Notes under the pieces: generated by a model
Told to the model about the DNA's origin: nothing
Database searches by the model: none
What the model saw: the letters and a program-made list of their open reading frames with translations, nothing else
Translations under genes and position numbers: made by a program
Source of the DNA: JAUXEH01 sp965533275
Lineage (GTDB): Bacteria; Acidobacteriota; Aminicenantia; Aminicenantales; Aminicenantaceae
Reading direction: 5' to 3'
Length of the DNA: 64,000 bases
Assembly (NCBI GenBank): GCA_965533275.1
Contig: CBESWG010000004.1
Span: forward strand, 62,001 to 126,000
Shown here: one piece after another, positions 53,700 through 61,682 of the stretch
Position numbering within the stretch: the stretch's first letter is position 1
Layout: each line of letters opens with the position of its first letter

Positions 53700-55534
53700 T
53701 GTGCGGCATCATAGGCTACGTCGGGAATAAGGATGTCGTCCCCGTCCTGCTGGAGGGGTTGAAGCGTCTGGAATACAGGGGCTACGACTCCGCCGGGATC
53801 GCCATATTGGACGGAGATCGTATCCGGAGAAGGCGGGTCGAGGGCAAGATCAGCGCCCTGGAATCGAGCCTGAGGCAGGAAGAGCTGACCGGAAACTTCG
53901 GCATTGGCCACACGCGCTGGGCCACACACGGGCGCCCCTCGGAGGAGAACGCCCATCCCCATCAGGACTGCACGGGCGATTTTGTTGTGGTACACAATGG
54001 GATCATCGAAAATTACCTGGCCATTAAGCAGGAGCTTCGCTCCGAGGGACATGAATTCGTCACGGAGACGGACACGGAAGTGATCGCCCACCTGCTCGAG
54101 AAATACTATAGTGACTCCCTGGAAGATGCCTTACGGAAGGTCGTGAAGCAGCTGGAGGGTGCCTTTGCCATCGCAGCCATCTCCACACGCGATGCCGGGA
54201 AGATCGTGCTGGTCAAGATGGGTCCTCCCGCGGTTGTGGGCCTGGGCGAAGATGAGTACTTCGTGGCCTCGGACCTGAATCCTCTGCTCACACACACTCA
54301 AAACATCGTGTTTCTCGAGGACGGGGACATGGCGGTTGTGGACGGCTCGGGCGCGAGCTTCTTCGACTTCGATGGAAACGCTCTGGACAAGCGGGTCGAA
54401 CGCATCAACTGGAATCCCCTGATGATCGAGAAGAGCGGTTTCAAGCACTTCATGCTCAAGGAGATCTTCGAACAGCCGCAGGTCATCCGGGATACCCTGC
54501 AGGGGCGCCTCTCTCTGGATACGGGCAAGGTCCACCTGGATGAGATCGGGATCGATCCCGAACGCATGAAACATGTCCGCAGGATCATCCTCATCGCCTG
54601 CGGGACTTCCTATAACGCGAGCCTGGTCGGAAAATACTTCATTGAGGCCCTGGCAGGCATTCCCGTGGATGTCGAGTATGCCTCGGAATACCGCTACAGG
54701 GACTTCATCCTGGATGAGAACGCGCTGGTCATAGCCGTCTCCCAGTCCGGAGAGACGGCCGATACCCTGGCTGCCATGCGGGCCATCAAGGAACAGGGGC
54801 CCGTTACCCTGGCAATATGCAACGTGGCAGGTTCTTCCATCGCCCGGGAGTCCGACGGCGTGCTCATGACCCATGCCGGCCCCGAGATCGGCGTGGCCGC
54901 GACCAAGACATTCTCAGCCCAGATGGCAGGGCTGGCGCTCCTGGCTCTGCACCTCGCCCAGATCAATAAACGCTTGGACGAGGCGGAGAATCTCGAGGTC
55001 ATCCAGGAACTCCAGCGGATCCCCTTCAAGATCGAGAAGATCCTGCATCATGCGAGGGCCATAGAGAAGCTCTCGCTCAAATTCAAATACGCATCACACT
55101 TCCTGTATCTGGGACGCTGGGCCAACTATCCCATTGCCTTGGAAGGGGCCCTGAAGCTCAAAGAGATCTCCTACATCCATGCCGAAGGCTATCCGGGCGG
55201 CGAGATGAAGCACGGCCCTATCGCATTGATCGACGACAAGATGCCCACCATGGCCATCATCCCGAAAGACCGGGTATATGACAAAACGCTGAGCAACATC
55301 TCTGAGATCAAGGCCCGGATGGGGTATGTGCTGGCGGTAGCCAATGAGGATGATGAAGAGATCAAAAAAATTATGGATATAGACGAGATCATCACCATCC
55401 CAAAAGTGTATCCCCTGTTTTCCCCGTTCCTCACGGCCATCCCGCTGCAGCTCTTTGCCTACTACATCGCGGCTGCAAGGGGAGCCGATGTGGACCAGCC
55501 CCGCAATCTGGCCAAATCTGTCACTGTTGAATAG
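53699..55534 (+). CDS. glmS: Glutamine--fructose-6-phosphate aminotransferase (isomerizing)
   Basis: 611 residues. Makes glucosamine-6-P from fructose-6-P and glutamine. The N-terminal Cys nucleophile is Cys2 (MCGIIGYVG); then GYDSAGIAI, HTRWATHGRPSEENAHPHQD and VVHNGIIENY. The sugar isomerase half has two SIS domains (IACGTSYNASLVGKYF, AVSQSGETADTLAAM, FLYLGRWANYPIALEGALKL) and the conserved C-terminal LAKSVTVE. Start ATG overlaps the last base of glmU. No glmM in the window and no glmS ribozyme is visible. Confidence 0.97.
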   Translation: MCGIIGYVGNKDVVPVLLEGLKRLEYRGYDSAGIAILDGDRIRRRRVEGKISALESSLRQEELTGNFGIGHTRWATHGRPSEENAHPHQDCTGDFVVVHNGIIENYLAIKQELRSEGHEFVTETDTEVIAHLLEKYYSDSLEDALRKVVKQLEGAFAIAAISTRDAGKIVLVKMGPPAVVGLGEDEYFVASDLNPLLTHTQNIVFLEDGDMAVVDGSGASFFDFDGNALDKRVERINWNPLMIEKSGFKHFMLKEIFEQPQVIRDTLQGRLSLDTGKVHLDEIGIDPERMKHVRRIILIACGTSYNASLVGKYFIEALAGIPVDVEYASEYRYRDFILDENALVIAVSQSGETADTLAAMRAIKEQGPVTLAICNVAGSSIARESDGVLMTHAGPEIGVAATKTFSAQMAGLALLALHLAQINKRLDEAENLEVIQELQRIPFKIEKILHHARAIEKLSLKFKYASHFLYLGRWANYPIALEGALKLKEISYIHAEGYPGGEMKHGPIALIDDKMPTMAIIPKDRVYDKTLSNISEIKARMGYVLAVANEDDEEIKKIMDIDEIITIPKVYPLFSPFLTAIPLQLFAYYIAAARGADVDQPRNLAKSVTVE

Positions 55535-55592
55535 CTAGTCCAGTGCCGGAGCGCCACTTCCCAGACATGGATTACTCGTACGCCGGTGGTCC

Positions 55593-55622
55593 TTGTTGGG
55601 CATGAGGGCCTTATGTTATAAT
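55593..55622 (+). promoter_or_regulatory. tRNA-Leu promoter
   Basis: -35 TTGTTG (55593-55598), 18-nt spacer, extended -10 TGTTATAAT (TATAAT at 55617-55622), ending 17 nt before the tRNA. Confidence 0.65.
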
Positions 55623-55639
55623 CCCCATGCTTTCCCCAT

Positions 55640-55725
55640 GCCGGGGTGGCGGAATTGGTAGACGCAAGGGACTTAAAATCCCTCGTAGGTTATCCTACGT
55701 GCCGGTTCGAGTCCGGCCCTCGGCA
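55640..55725 (+). tRNA. tRNA-Leu (TAA anticodon)
   Basis: 86 nt, class II with a long variable arm. Acceptor GCCGGGG/CCTCGGC (one G-U), D arm GCGGAATTGGTAGACGC, anticodon stem AGGGA/TCCCT with loop CTTAAAA (TAA), variable arm CGTAGGTTATCCTACG, T arm GCCGGTTCGAGTCCGGC, discriminator A. CCA not encoded. It marks the boundary where AT-rich accessory sequence begins, a common integration site type. Confidence 0.95.
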
Positions 55726-55908
55726 CTCTGGTTTCCCCAATTTTCCTCGAGAAGTTCCCCTTGTTACTTTTGATTGTGTTTTAAGCACCATTAAGCCAAA
55801 TTAAGCGAGTTTATACGAATTTTGTGACACCGGTGTGACACGGGGATTAGTCTGCCTGTGATTTTCGGGCTGGATCGCCGTGATCAGAACGGCCGAGATT
55901 GAAGAGAC

Positions 55909-56098
55909 CCGTTCCCCCCCAGTGTGGGCAAACGATAAGATAACCCCCTCTTAAATATAAGATACCAAATTAAGCATTTACGGCGTTGCCCCTAGGTCTA
56001 CAGGTTGTGCGTTTAATTTGCGGGCTGATTCCCTAGGACGCTAACGGTTAGACTAAAAGGGAGCCGTTACCCCCCATTGTGTCCAGCAAGTAAGATAA
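55909..56098 (+). repeat. Pair of degenerate 35-nt direct repeats
   Basis: Both copies (55909-55943 and 56064-56098) run CCGTT, then a C-run, then A(G/T)TGTG, end in TAAGATAA and are 155 bp apart. I count 26 of 35 positions identical. They may be degraded ends or binding sites of a mobile element. Confidence 0.55.
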
Positions 56099-56158
56099 GC
56101 TGCTCATGAATGCGAACTATATTTCAAAGCATTACAGGACTGCTGTGATTAGCCTAAG

Positions 56159-56183
56159 CTTGTGAGGGCTTGAGTCTCACAAG
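56159..56183. other. Hairpin CTTGTGAG-N9-CTCACAAG
   Basis: Perfect 8-bp inverted repeat with a 9-nt loop. No T-run follows, so a terminator is unlikely; role unknown. Confidence 0.5.
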
Positions 56184-56290
56184 TCAGCCGGGCTTAATGG
56201 CTAGTTTTGGGCAGTTGTTCTTGGATTGGGGAATGATATTTCTCTTCAGCAAGTATTGTGTAAAGATCCCATTTTGTTCAATAAATCGCA

Positions 56291-56311
56291 ATGTTCAGAA
56301 AAAATGAACAT
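56291..56311. promoter_or_regulatory. Operator 1: ATGTTCA-N7-TGAACAT
   Basis: Perfect 7-bp arms with a 7-nt A-rich spacer (GAAAAAA). Located upstream of the -35 box of the AbiEi-like gene. Additional half-sites TGTTCA at 56275-56280 and 56381-56386 and TGAACA at 56428-56433 and 56461-56466 surround it. Confidence 0.7.
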
Positions 56312-56372
56312 GCAATAAAAATGAACGCTTGTATGCGAAATCAAGTAATTCTTGAGAAAAAACGAATATCTA

Positions 56373-56401
56373 TTGACAGATGTTCACTAAATTGCTATGT
56401 T
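56373..56401 (+). promoter_or_regulatory. Toxin-antitoxin operon promoter
   Basis: -35 TTGACA (56373-56378), 17-nt spacer, -10 TATGTT (56396-56401). The -10 overlaps operator 2, so repressor binding would compete with RNA polymerase. Confidence 0.65.
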
Positions 56402-56416
56402 CAAAAATAATGAACA
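56398..56416. promoter_or_regulatory. Operator 2: TGTTCA-N7-TGAACA
   Basis: Same arms and same 7-nt spacing as operator 1 (spacer AAAATAA), lying across the -10 box and start point. Fits autoregulation by the winged-helix antitoxin. Confidence 0.7.
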
Positions 56417-56487
56417 AGGGTAAGTACTGAACAAAAGTAAAAATGGACAAGGGTAAAAAATGAACAAATATAGAGAGGTAATGAAAA

Positions 56488-57528
56488 ATGAATACAAAGA
56501 ATGTTGAAAAAAATATTTTGAATGAAGCTATAGAAGGGCTTAGAAATGCCACGGGTCTTATTATTGAAATTGATGAGTTGAACCTTATGGCGCCAAATCA
56601 AGACTATGGTTACGATGCTGCAATAAACATCAAATGGGAAGATATGAAATTTCATTTCAAAGTAGGGCTAAAACAAAATGTAAGCATGGCGGTATTGGGT
56701 ACCGCTAAACATCAAATGCAGTTATTTCAGCAAAAAGGAATACTAGTGACCAAGTATGTAGCTCCACAAATGGCAGATCGAATGAGGGACATGAAAATTC
56801 CTTTCTTTGATACCGCTGGAAATGCTTATATAGATGAACCGCCTTTATATATATTTATTAAAGGCAATAGGCCGGTTGAAGCACTTCAAACTGAAAAGCC
56901 AAAACGAATATTTCAACCAGCAGGGCTACAGGTTGTTTTTGCCCTTTTATGTCATCCAGGTTTGGAAAAAGCCCCATATCGAGAAATTGCTGACAAGGCA
57001 GATGTAGCCTTGGGAACTGTTGGAAGGATTATGTATGAATTGAGGAATCTGGGCTATCTAGTTGGGATGGCAAATAAGGAAAGGAGGTTGATAAGAATAG
57101 ACGACCTAATGAAGCAGTGGGCAACCGCATATCCAGAGAGACTTCGTCCCAAGATGATTTTAGGTAAGTATAAAACAGAAGAAAAAGAATGGTGGATGAA
57201 TGTAGACTTGAAGGAGTTTAATGCACTTTGGGGAGGGGAATTTGCTGCAAATAGACTTACAAATTATCTAAAACCCCAAACCATTACGATATATGCAAAA
57301 CCCCCATTGGGAAGGTTCATTTTAAGGAATCGACTTGAGGAAGCGGGTGATGGTGATATAGAAATTCTGAAAATGTTTTGGGATTTCAAACTAGAACAAG
57401 CCAGAAATGAGACTGTGCCTACGTTACTTGTGTATGCAGATCTTCTTGCTACAGGTGATGAGCGCAATATTGAGACAGCGAGAATTTTATATGAGCGAGA
57501 ACTCACTGGATATATCAAGGAAGATTGA
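56488..57528 (+). CDS. AbiEi-family type IV antitoxin / transcriptional regulator
   Basis: 346 residues, AT-rich. A winged helix in the middle (about 150-195: FALLCHPGLEKAPYREIADK, then VALGTVGRIMYELRNLGYLV) matches AbiEi antitoxins, which bind operator repeats to repress their own operon. The N-terminal 130 residues (YGYDAAINIKWEDMKFHFKV, QKGILVTKYVAPQMADRM, KIPFFDTAGNAYID) have the strand pattern of a restriction-endonuclease-like fold, apparently without a full catalytic set. The toxin gene overlaps its 3' end by 38 bp. GAGAGGT precedes the ATG. Family call by pattern. Confidence 0.8.
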   Translation: MNTKNVEKNILNEAIEGLRNATGLIIEIDELNLMAPNQDYGYDAAINIKWEDMKFHFKVGLKQNVSMAVLGTAKHQMQLFQQKGILVTKYVAPQMADRMRDMKIPFFDTAGNAYIDEPPLYIFIKGNRPVEALQTEKPKRIFQPAGLQVVFALLCHPGLEKAPYREIADKADVALGTVGRIMYELRNLGYLVGMANKERRLIRIDDLMKQWATAYPERLRPKMILGKYKTEEKEWWMNVDLKEFNALWGGEFAANRLTNYLKPQTITIYAKPPLGRFILRNRLEEAGDGDIEILKMFWDFKLEQARNETVPTLLVYADLLATGDERNIETARILYERELTGYIKED

Positions 57529-58345
57529 CGACAAGATCATCAACGTTCTTGAAGTAATCAATAGTGTTGCTCTGTCGTTGGATATCCCTTTCTTTGTTGT
57601 TGGAGCCACTGCGAGAGATTTTATGCTTGAACATTGTCATAATATAAAGGCCTTTCGAGCTACCTTAGATATTGATTTGGGTGTTAGAGTCCCAAGTTGG
57701 AGACAATTTGCCAAACTTAAAGATTGCCTAATAAGTACAGGTAAATTTAGCGAAGAAAGGGAACAAAATAGATTGAGATCTATTGATGATATTCAGATTG
57801 ATTTGATACCGTTTGGCCCAATCGCATCTCCAAAAAAAGTCGTTATGTGTCCTCCAAACAGTGATGTTGTGATGAGTGTTCTTGGATTTGAGGAATCATT
57901 TCAAAGCTCTTTGAATGTGACACTTAGATCAGATCCACTCGTGCAAATTAAAGTTGTAACAATAGCTGGCTTGGCTTTGATGAAGCTAATCTCATGGAAA
58001 GATAAATATCCGGATAGAGCAAAGGATGCGAGCGATCTTGCGATAATAATAAAGTATTATGCGAATGCAGGAAATCTTGAGAGAATAATTGATGAATTGC
58101 CAGAGTTCGTTGAATCAGAGAACTTTGACCTTATTACTGCTGGTGCACAATTGCTGGGCCGCGATATGTTTTCCATAGCTTCTGAAAAATCACGAGAAAT
58201 AGTTCTTTCAATATTGAAATATGAGACAGATGGACGGGGGCAGCAAAGACTTATTGGAGATATGATGAAAACTAGGACTCTCCCTGCTAACGATTATGCG
58301 AATATGATGGAGTGGCTTGCCGAAATTAAAAAGGCATTCGTGTAA
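57491..58345 (+). CDS. AbiEii-family nucleotidyltransferase toxin
   Basis: 284 residues from ATG 57491, within the antitoxin 3' end. A DNA polymerase beta-like nucleotidyltransferase: motif I VVGATARDFML, the catalytic Asp pair in RATLDIDLGV, and the third acidic site in IQIDLIPFG. ALMKLISWKDKYPDRAKDAS matches the helical region conserved in AbiEii toxins, where family members transfer nucleotides (for example to tRNA 3' ends) and arrest growth. Position after an AbiEi-like gene makes a type IV TA or phage-defence pair likely. All three catalytic Asp appear intact. Confidence 0.85.
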   Translation: MSENSLDISRKIDDKIINVLEVINSVALSLDIPFFVVGATARDFMLEHCHNIKAFRATLDIDLGVRVPSWRQFAKLKDCLISTGKFSEEREQNRLRSIDDIQIDLIPFGPIASPKKVVMCPPNSDVVMSVLGFEESFQSSLNVTLRSDPLVQIKVVTIAGLALMKLISWKDKYPDRAKDASDLAIIIKYYANAGNLERIIDELPEFVESENFDLITAGAQLLGRDMFSIASEKSREIVLSILKYETDGRGQQRLIGDMMKTRTLPANDYANMMEWLAEIKKAFV

Positions 58346-58524
58346 GAAGTTGGCTTCATAATATTGGTTGCTTCATTGCTGATCAAATGGGTTTTTTAAT
58401 CTTTCCAATCCTTCATCACTGAAAACAATATTTCAAAACATCGTTTGGATTGTCGGTATTATATATTTAGCGGCTTGACTAATATTGCGGTATTTCTATA
58501 TCCTCATAAACAGAAGAGGAGGGG

Positions 58525-58725
58525 ATGAGCGATACTGAAGTCATCATGACCTGCCCACTCTGTGGTGCAATTGATATCCTAGAACAGAGGGGAATGTACG
58601 CCACTACGATCAAGTGTGACAAGCCCGGTGATACGCCTCAGGAAGTAAAGCTCAAGCTCTATGTCTGCAGTCAGTGCGGACGGATGTTTAATGAGATGGA
58701 AACCCAGAATCCATTGAGTAAGTAA
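58525..58725 (+). CDS. Small double-CxxC zinc-ribbon protein
   Basis: 66 residues. Two knuckles, MTCPLCGAIDI and YVCSQCGRMFNEM, separated by about 35 residues, form a single zinc ribbon. Strong Shine-Dalgarno (AGAGGAGGGG) immediately before the ATG suggests efficient translation. No further domain; function unknown. Stand-alone gene in the AT-rich block, slightly less AT-rich than its neighbours. Confidence 0.72.
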   Translation: MSDTEVIMTCPLCGAIDILEQRGMYATTIKCDKPGDTPQEVKLKLYVCSQCGRMFNEMETQNPLSK

Positions 58726-58783
58726 AAACAACTCTGAATACAGATCAAACCAAAAAGATACGATTCACTCTAGACGTGTAATT

Positions 58784-58825
58784 ATGCAAATAGTGACAAA
58801 TGGTGACAAAGATGGAAGGGCCTAG
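58784..58825 (+). repeat. GTGACAAA tandem pair in an integrase-tail-like frame
   Basis: GTGACAAA at 58793-58800 and 58803-58810, period 10. One frame reads MQIVTNGDKDGRA then stop (58784-58825), which looks like the C-terminal tail of tyrosine recombinases. A minus-strand analogue (AATGGTGACA pair) lies at 60399-60419. Interpreted as a possible integrase remnant. Confidence 0.4.
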
Positions 58826-58896
58826 CCCTGTGGACACACGGACTCTATATCCGTTGCTAGGGGGTGAAACGTCGGGAGTATAGGCTGACTGGCTTC

Positions 58897-58909
58897 CTGG
58901 TGGGGTGGG
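58897..58909 (+). repeat. 13-bp direct repeat, left copy
   Basis: CTGGTGGGGTGGG here recurs exactly at 60330-60342. The two copies flank the first beta-propeller gene. Confidence 0.5.
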
Positions 58910-58913
58910 GCAG

Positions 58914-60155
58914 CTATTGCCAAATCATTTTGTATAGGACTAACTCCTGATAGCCACTGTCTTTGCCTCTCATACAATAGAGGATATTGTTTCTTACCTT
59001 TACGTCATAAGGTCCACCCCAGGGAGCAGGAAGTCCTTGGAAAGGAGGTCCACCTAACAAGTTTTGGCTGTTATCCAATACTGTCCGGCAAATATAGAAG
59101 CCTTCAGGATTATAAATATCAAATATGAAATCCTCTTCTCCATCCCCTTTCTCAAAAGTCATTACGTAAAGTCTTCCAACATCATCAACAAAGAAATATT
59201 GGAATGGCGGCATACTATCTGGAAAGAATACTTTGTCCTGTATATCCCACTCAGCAAGGTCAGGGCCTTCAAACCTTGCGTACACTTTTTCTTTGATATC
59301 CTGAGTGACCTTTACGGGCACATATTCCTTCCTTATCTTCCCAGTTAACTTCCCATCAAAATCATAAACCAAAAACTCATAGCCATTGTCTTGATTGCCT
59401 ATATAAATATGCCCATCTGAAATGCTCCATTGAGAATAATCGAGGGCTAGTTTTATTCCATTTAATTCCTTTGCAGCGATATAGTTTTGAAGCTTCTGCC
59501 CAGGACGCAGCTGTATTGAACTTTCTAAGTCTGAGTTACATAAGACTATTGGAAAAAAAATGCCCTCACCTGGCCTACGAATTGTTTCCATAGCAAGTAT
59601 CTTGTTATTTTCAAGTAAGGTAGTCAGGACATGATTGGATGCGATAGGCACTTCTGTTATCAAATCTCCAGATGTGTTGAGAACAATCAGCCTATCTCTC
59701 CCGCTATTTGTTAGAAGAATCTCATCCTTCGTATTTATTCGGAGGTTAATAAAGACCTCAAGCTCACCAGGGCCTTGGCCCTTATTACAGAAGGAATCTA
59801 TAAAGCTGGTGTTTTCATCAAATTTAAATATAAAGCTATCTGTACTCCTATAGCTCACTAAATATATATTGCCACCTGAATCAACATCAAATCCTGTAAT
59901 CTCTGAAATCCCCAGCTCTGCAAGGTCATCTCGTTCGAGGTCAATTATATTAATCTCTTTAAGAACAAGATTTCCATCCTCCATATACATCGGTTCTTTA
60001 GGATTTAAAACTACTGTCACACCATTCTCAACCTCAACTGTGCCCTTCCATTCAGTCTTTTTTTGCCCACAACTGTTAAACAGAACAAACATAAATAGCG
60101 TGAAAATGATTGTAGGCAAAATTTGCTGTTTCACTTTCCGTTCCCTTTGTTTCAT
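58914..60155 (-). CDS. 6-bladed beta-propeller lipoprotein
   Basis: 413 residues. N-terminal signal ends in a lipobox FNSC, so the mature protein is lipid-anchored. Repeats follow the NHL-like 6-bladed beta-propeller pattern: ITGFDVDSGGNIYLVSY, FKFDENTSFIDSFCNKGQGP (the GKGQGPGEL signature), LLTNSGRDRLIVLNTSGDL, YEFLVYDFDGKLTGKI and VDDVGRLYVMTFEK. Such proteins are common in Aminicenantes and Bacteroidota and are thought to bind carbohydrates or other ligands at the surface. Likely co-expressed with the similar gene at 60521-61651. Confidence 0.82.
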   Translation of the reverse strand: MKQRERKVKQQILPTIIFTLFMFVLFNSCGQKKTEWKGTVEVENGVTVVLNPKEPMYMEDGNLVLKEINIIDLERDDLAELGISEITGFDVDSGGNIYLVSYRSTDSFIFKFDENTSFIDSFCNKGQGPGELEVFINLRINTKDEILLTNSGRDRLIVLNTSGDLITEVPIASNHVLTTLLENNKILAMETIRRPGEGIFFPIVLCNSDLESSIQLRPGQKLQNYIAAKELNGIKLALDYSQWSISDGHIYIGNQDNGYEFLVYDFDGKLTGKIRKEYVPVKVTQDIKEKVYARFEGPDLAEWDIQDKVFFPDSMPPFQYFFVDDVGRLYVMTFEKGDGEEDFIFDIYNPEGFYICRTVLDNSQNLLGGPPFQGLPAPWGGPYDVKVRNNILYCMRGKDSGYQELVLYKMIWQ

Positions 60156-60520
60156 CTGCCTTCCCTCTCAATTGTTCTTATGTAGTTAATGTCTTTTCAA
60201 AGAAACAGTTTTTCGTTGATTTGACTTCGGTGACCATTCTCTCAGTGCCCAACTTTTCACTAAATAGGACCTTAAAGAGGAGGCTTTTTGTTTATTTGTG
60301 CGTGAGAGATTACTCGGCTCCCCAGCTGTCTGGTGGGGTGGGCTAACTTGTTCACATGTTCATATATACGCTCTACCTATTCATTGACCTCCTTGATTTG
60401 TCACCATTCTGTCACCATTGGGGCCTACTAAACCCCACTATTCCGCACTAAACTGGGCTTTGATTTGGGCTGAAATCCCGGAGTAGGGAATTCGTACTTA
60501 GTGATAGCGGCTAAACAAGC
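60156..60520. other. Intergenic gap between the two propeller genes
   Basis: 365 bp without a CDS. Contains the right copy of the 13-bp direct repeat (60330-60342), the minus-strand tandem AATGGTGACA pair (TGTCACCATT at 60399-60408 and 60410-60419; the minus-strand frame reads NGDRMVTNQGGQ then stop), and AT-rich sequence. Looks like a recombination scar rather than a simple operon spacer. Confidence 0.55.
60330..60342 (+). repeat. 13-bp direct repeat, right copy
   Basis: CTGGTGGGGTGGG, identical to 58897-58909, 1.43 kb apart. Confidence 0.5.
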
Positions 60521-61651
60521 TTAATCTTGCCATGAAATCCTGTATTTATAAACACATGCCTCCCCGAATGGATCGACGAAGTAAATGTGGTCCTCATCCA
60601 TTGTCATGTTATCAAAACGCTCCATATCGTCCGGAACCGGTAACTTTGCCATGAGGATGCCTTGTTCGCTATATACTTCAAAATGAGCGTAATCTTGAAT
60701 CACGAACTCATCTCCATCCAAATCCTTTGGAATCTCTTTGTGTAAAGTGAGCACCCAGATTCGGTCCTGACTGTCTATGCCGATTCCCCTTGAGACAACA
60801 GGAAAGTCTGCTCTCTCTATTTCTCTGACCTGTCCCCCTATCTCCATGTTTTCTTTCCTGTATTTATACTCAAGTTTAAAGGGTAGTTCTCTGCTGATAA
60901 CCAGAAGCAGTTCTCCGTTCTCCGAATATTTTTCTATTCGATTCTGAGCTGTGAACGCCACGAAAATATTATTCTTGTCATCCATTGAAATGTGAGGAAA
61001 ATTGGCCGTCCAAGAACTTCTAGCCTTATCCACCAGGAATGGTTCTCCAAAACTATGCTTCATTTCTCCATCGGTAGTGAATATCTTAAGGATTTTGTTT
61101 TCCTTTGAGTTTTCGCCTCCAACCTCCATTGAATAGCCGACCACCTCATCTGCATCCATCAACTTCATGAAAAGCCCTTGATATTGGGCTAGCGTAAACT
61201 TCTTTTTGTATTCTCCATTGATATCGAAGATATGGTATTGTGCTGACATTGTTGTTACGAGTAACTGTCCAGAGCGGAAGTCTATTTGGCCTGGATATTC
61301 GAACTCACCAGGCCCTTGACCTTTGCGGCCGAATTCAAAAAGGTATTCTCCGCTTGAGGAAAACTTCTTAATCACTCCCTCCTGAGAGTCAAGGATGAAT
61401 ATGTTTCCTTCGTGATCCTCAGTCGCACTGATTGGTTGATCGAATAAGTAATTCTCGTCTTCTGGTTCAAGTTCCCCAATCTGAAGCACGAATTCGAGCC
61501 TAGATTTTGGATTATCTATTTGCGGCCTTACGTTGTGTACAATACTAATCCCATCTTTGATTTCTAACGTATAGCCCTTCTCTTTCTGGCAGGTCATTGT
61601 GATAAGCATTAAAGTCACTACTACCAGGGTTGCATATAAGGTGCGTTTCAT
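60521..61651 (-). CDS. 6-bladed beta-propeller lipoprotein
   Basis: 376 residues from ATG 61651 (GGGGGA Shine-Dalgarno 4 nt upstream; an in-frame GTG at 61663 is weaker). Signal peptide ATLVVVTLMLITMTC ends in a lipobox Cys. Blades: ISATEDHEGNIFILDSQEG, VIKKFSSSGEYLFEFGRKGQ then GPGEFEYPGQ, ISMDDKNNIFVAFTAQNRIE and IGIDSQDRIWVLTL. Paralogous in layout to the 58914 gene but not close in sequence. It lies 31 bp after the membrane regulator gene, so they are probably one operon. Confidence 0.82.
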   Translation of the reverse strand: MKRTLYATLVVVTLMLITMTCQKEKGYTLEIKDGISIVHNVRPQIDNPKSRLEFVLQIGELEPEDENYLFDQPISATEDHEGNIFILDSQEGVIKKFSSSGEYLFEFGRKGQGPGEFEYPGQIDFRSGQLLVTTMSAQYHIFDINGEYKKKFTLAQYQGLFMKLMDADEVVGYSMEVGGENSKENKILKIFTTDGEMKHSFGEPFLVDKARSSWTANFPHISMDDKNNIFVAFTAQNRIEKYSENGELLLVISRELPFKLEYKYRKENMEIGGQVREIERADFPVVSRGIGIDSQDRIWVLTLHKEIPKDLDGDEFVIQDYAHFEVYSEQGILMAKLPVPDDMERFDNMTMDEDHIYFVDPFGEACVYKYRISWQD

Positions 61652-61682
61652 TTTTCCCCCCACAAATACTGTCCGAACTTAT

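Larger units (their letters stand above)
55726..56487. other. Gene-free repeat-rich stretch behind tRNA-Leu
   Basis: About 760 bp with no credible CDS. It holds a tandem TGTGACAC pair (55823-55830, 55834-55841) within a short frame ending NFVTPV-stop (55818-55838), two related 35-nt repeats (55909-55943 and 56064-56098), a perfect 8-bp hairpin (56159-56183) and, from about 56270, the operator cluster of the toxin-antitoxin pair. GC content drops progressively. Probably the scar and left flank of an integrated element. Confidence 0.6.

Noticed and set aside
53699..53720. glmS ribozyme/riboswitch upstream of glmS
   Set aside because: glmS overlaps glmU by 1 bp, leaving no leader for the ribozyme.
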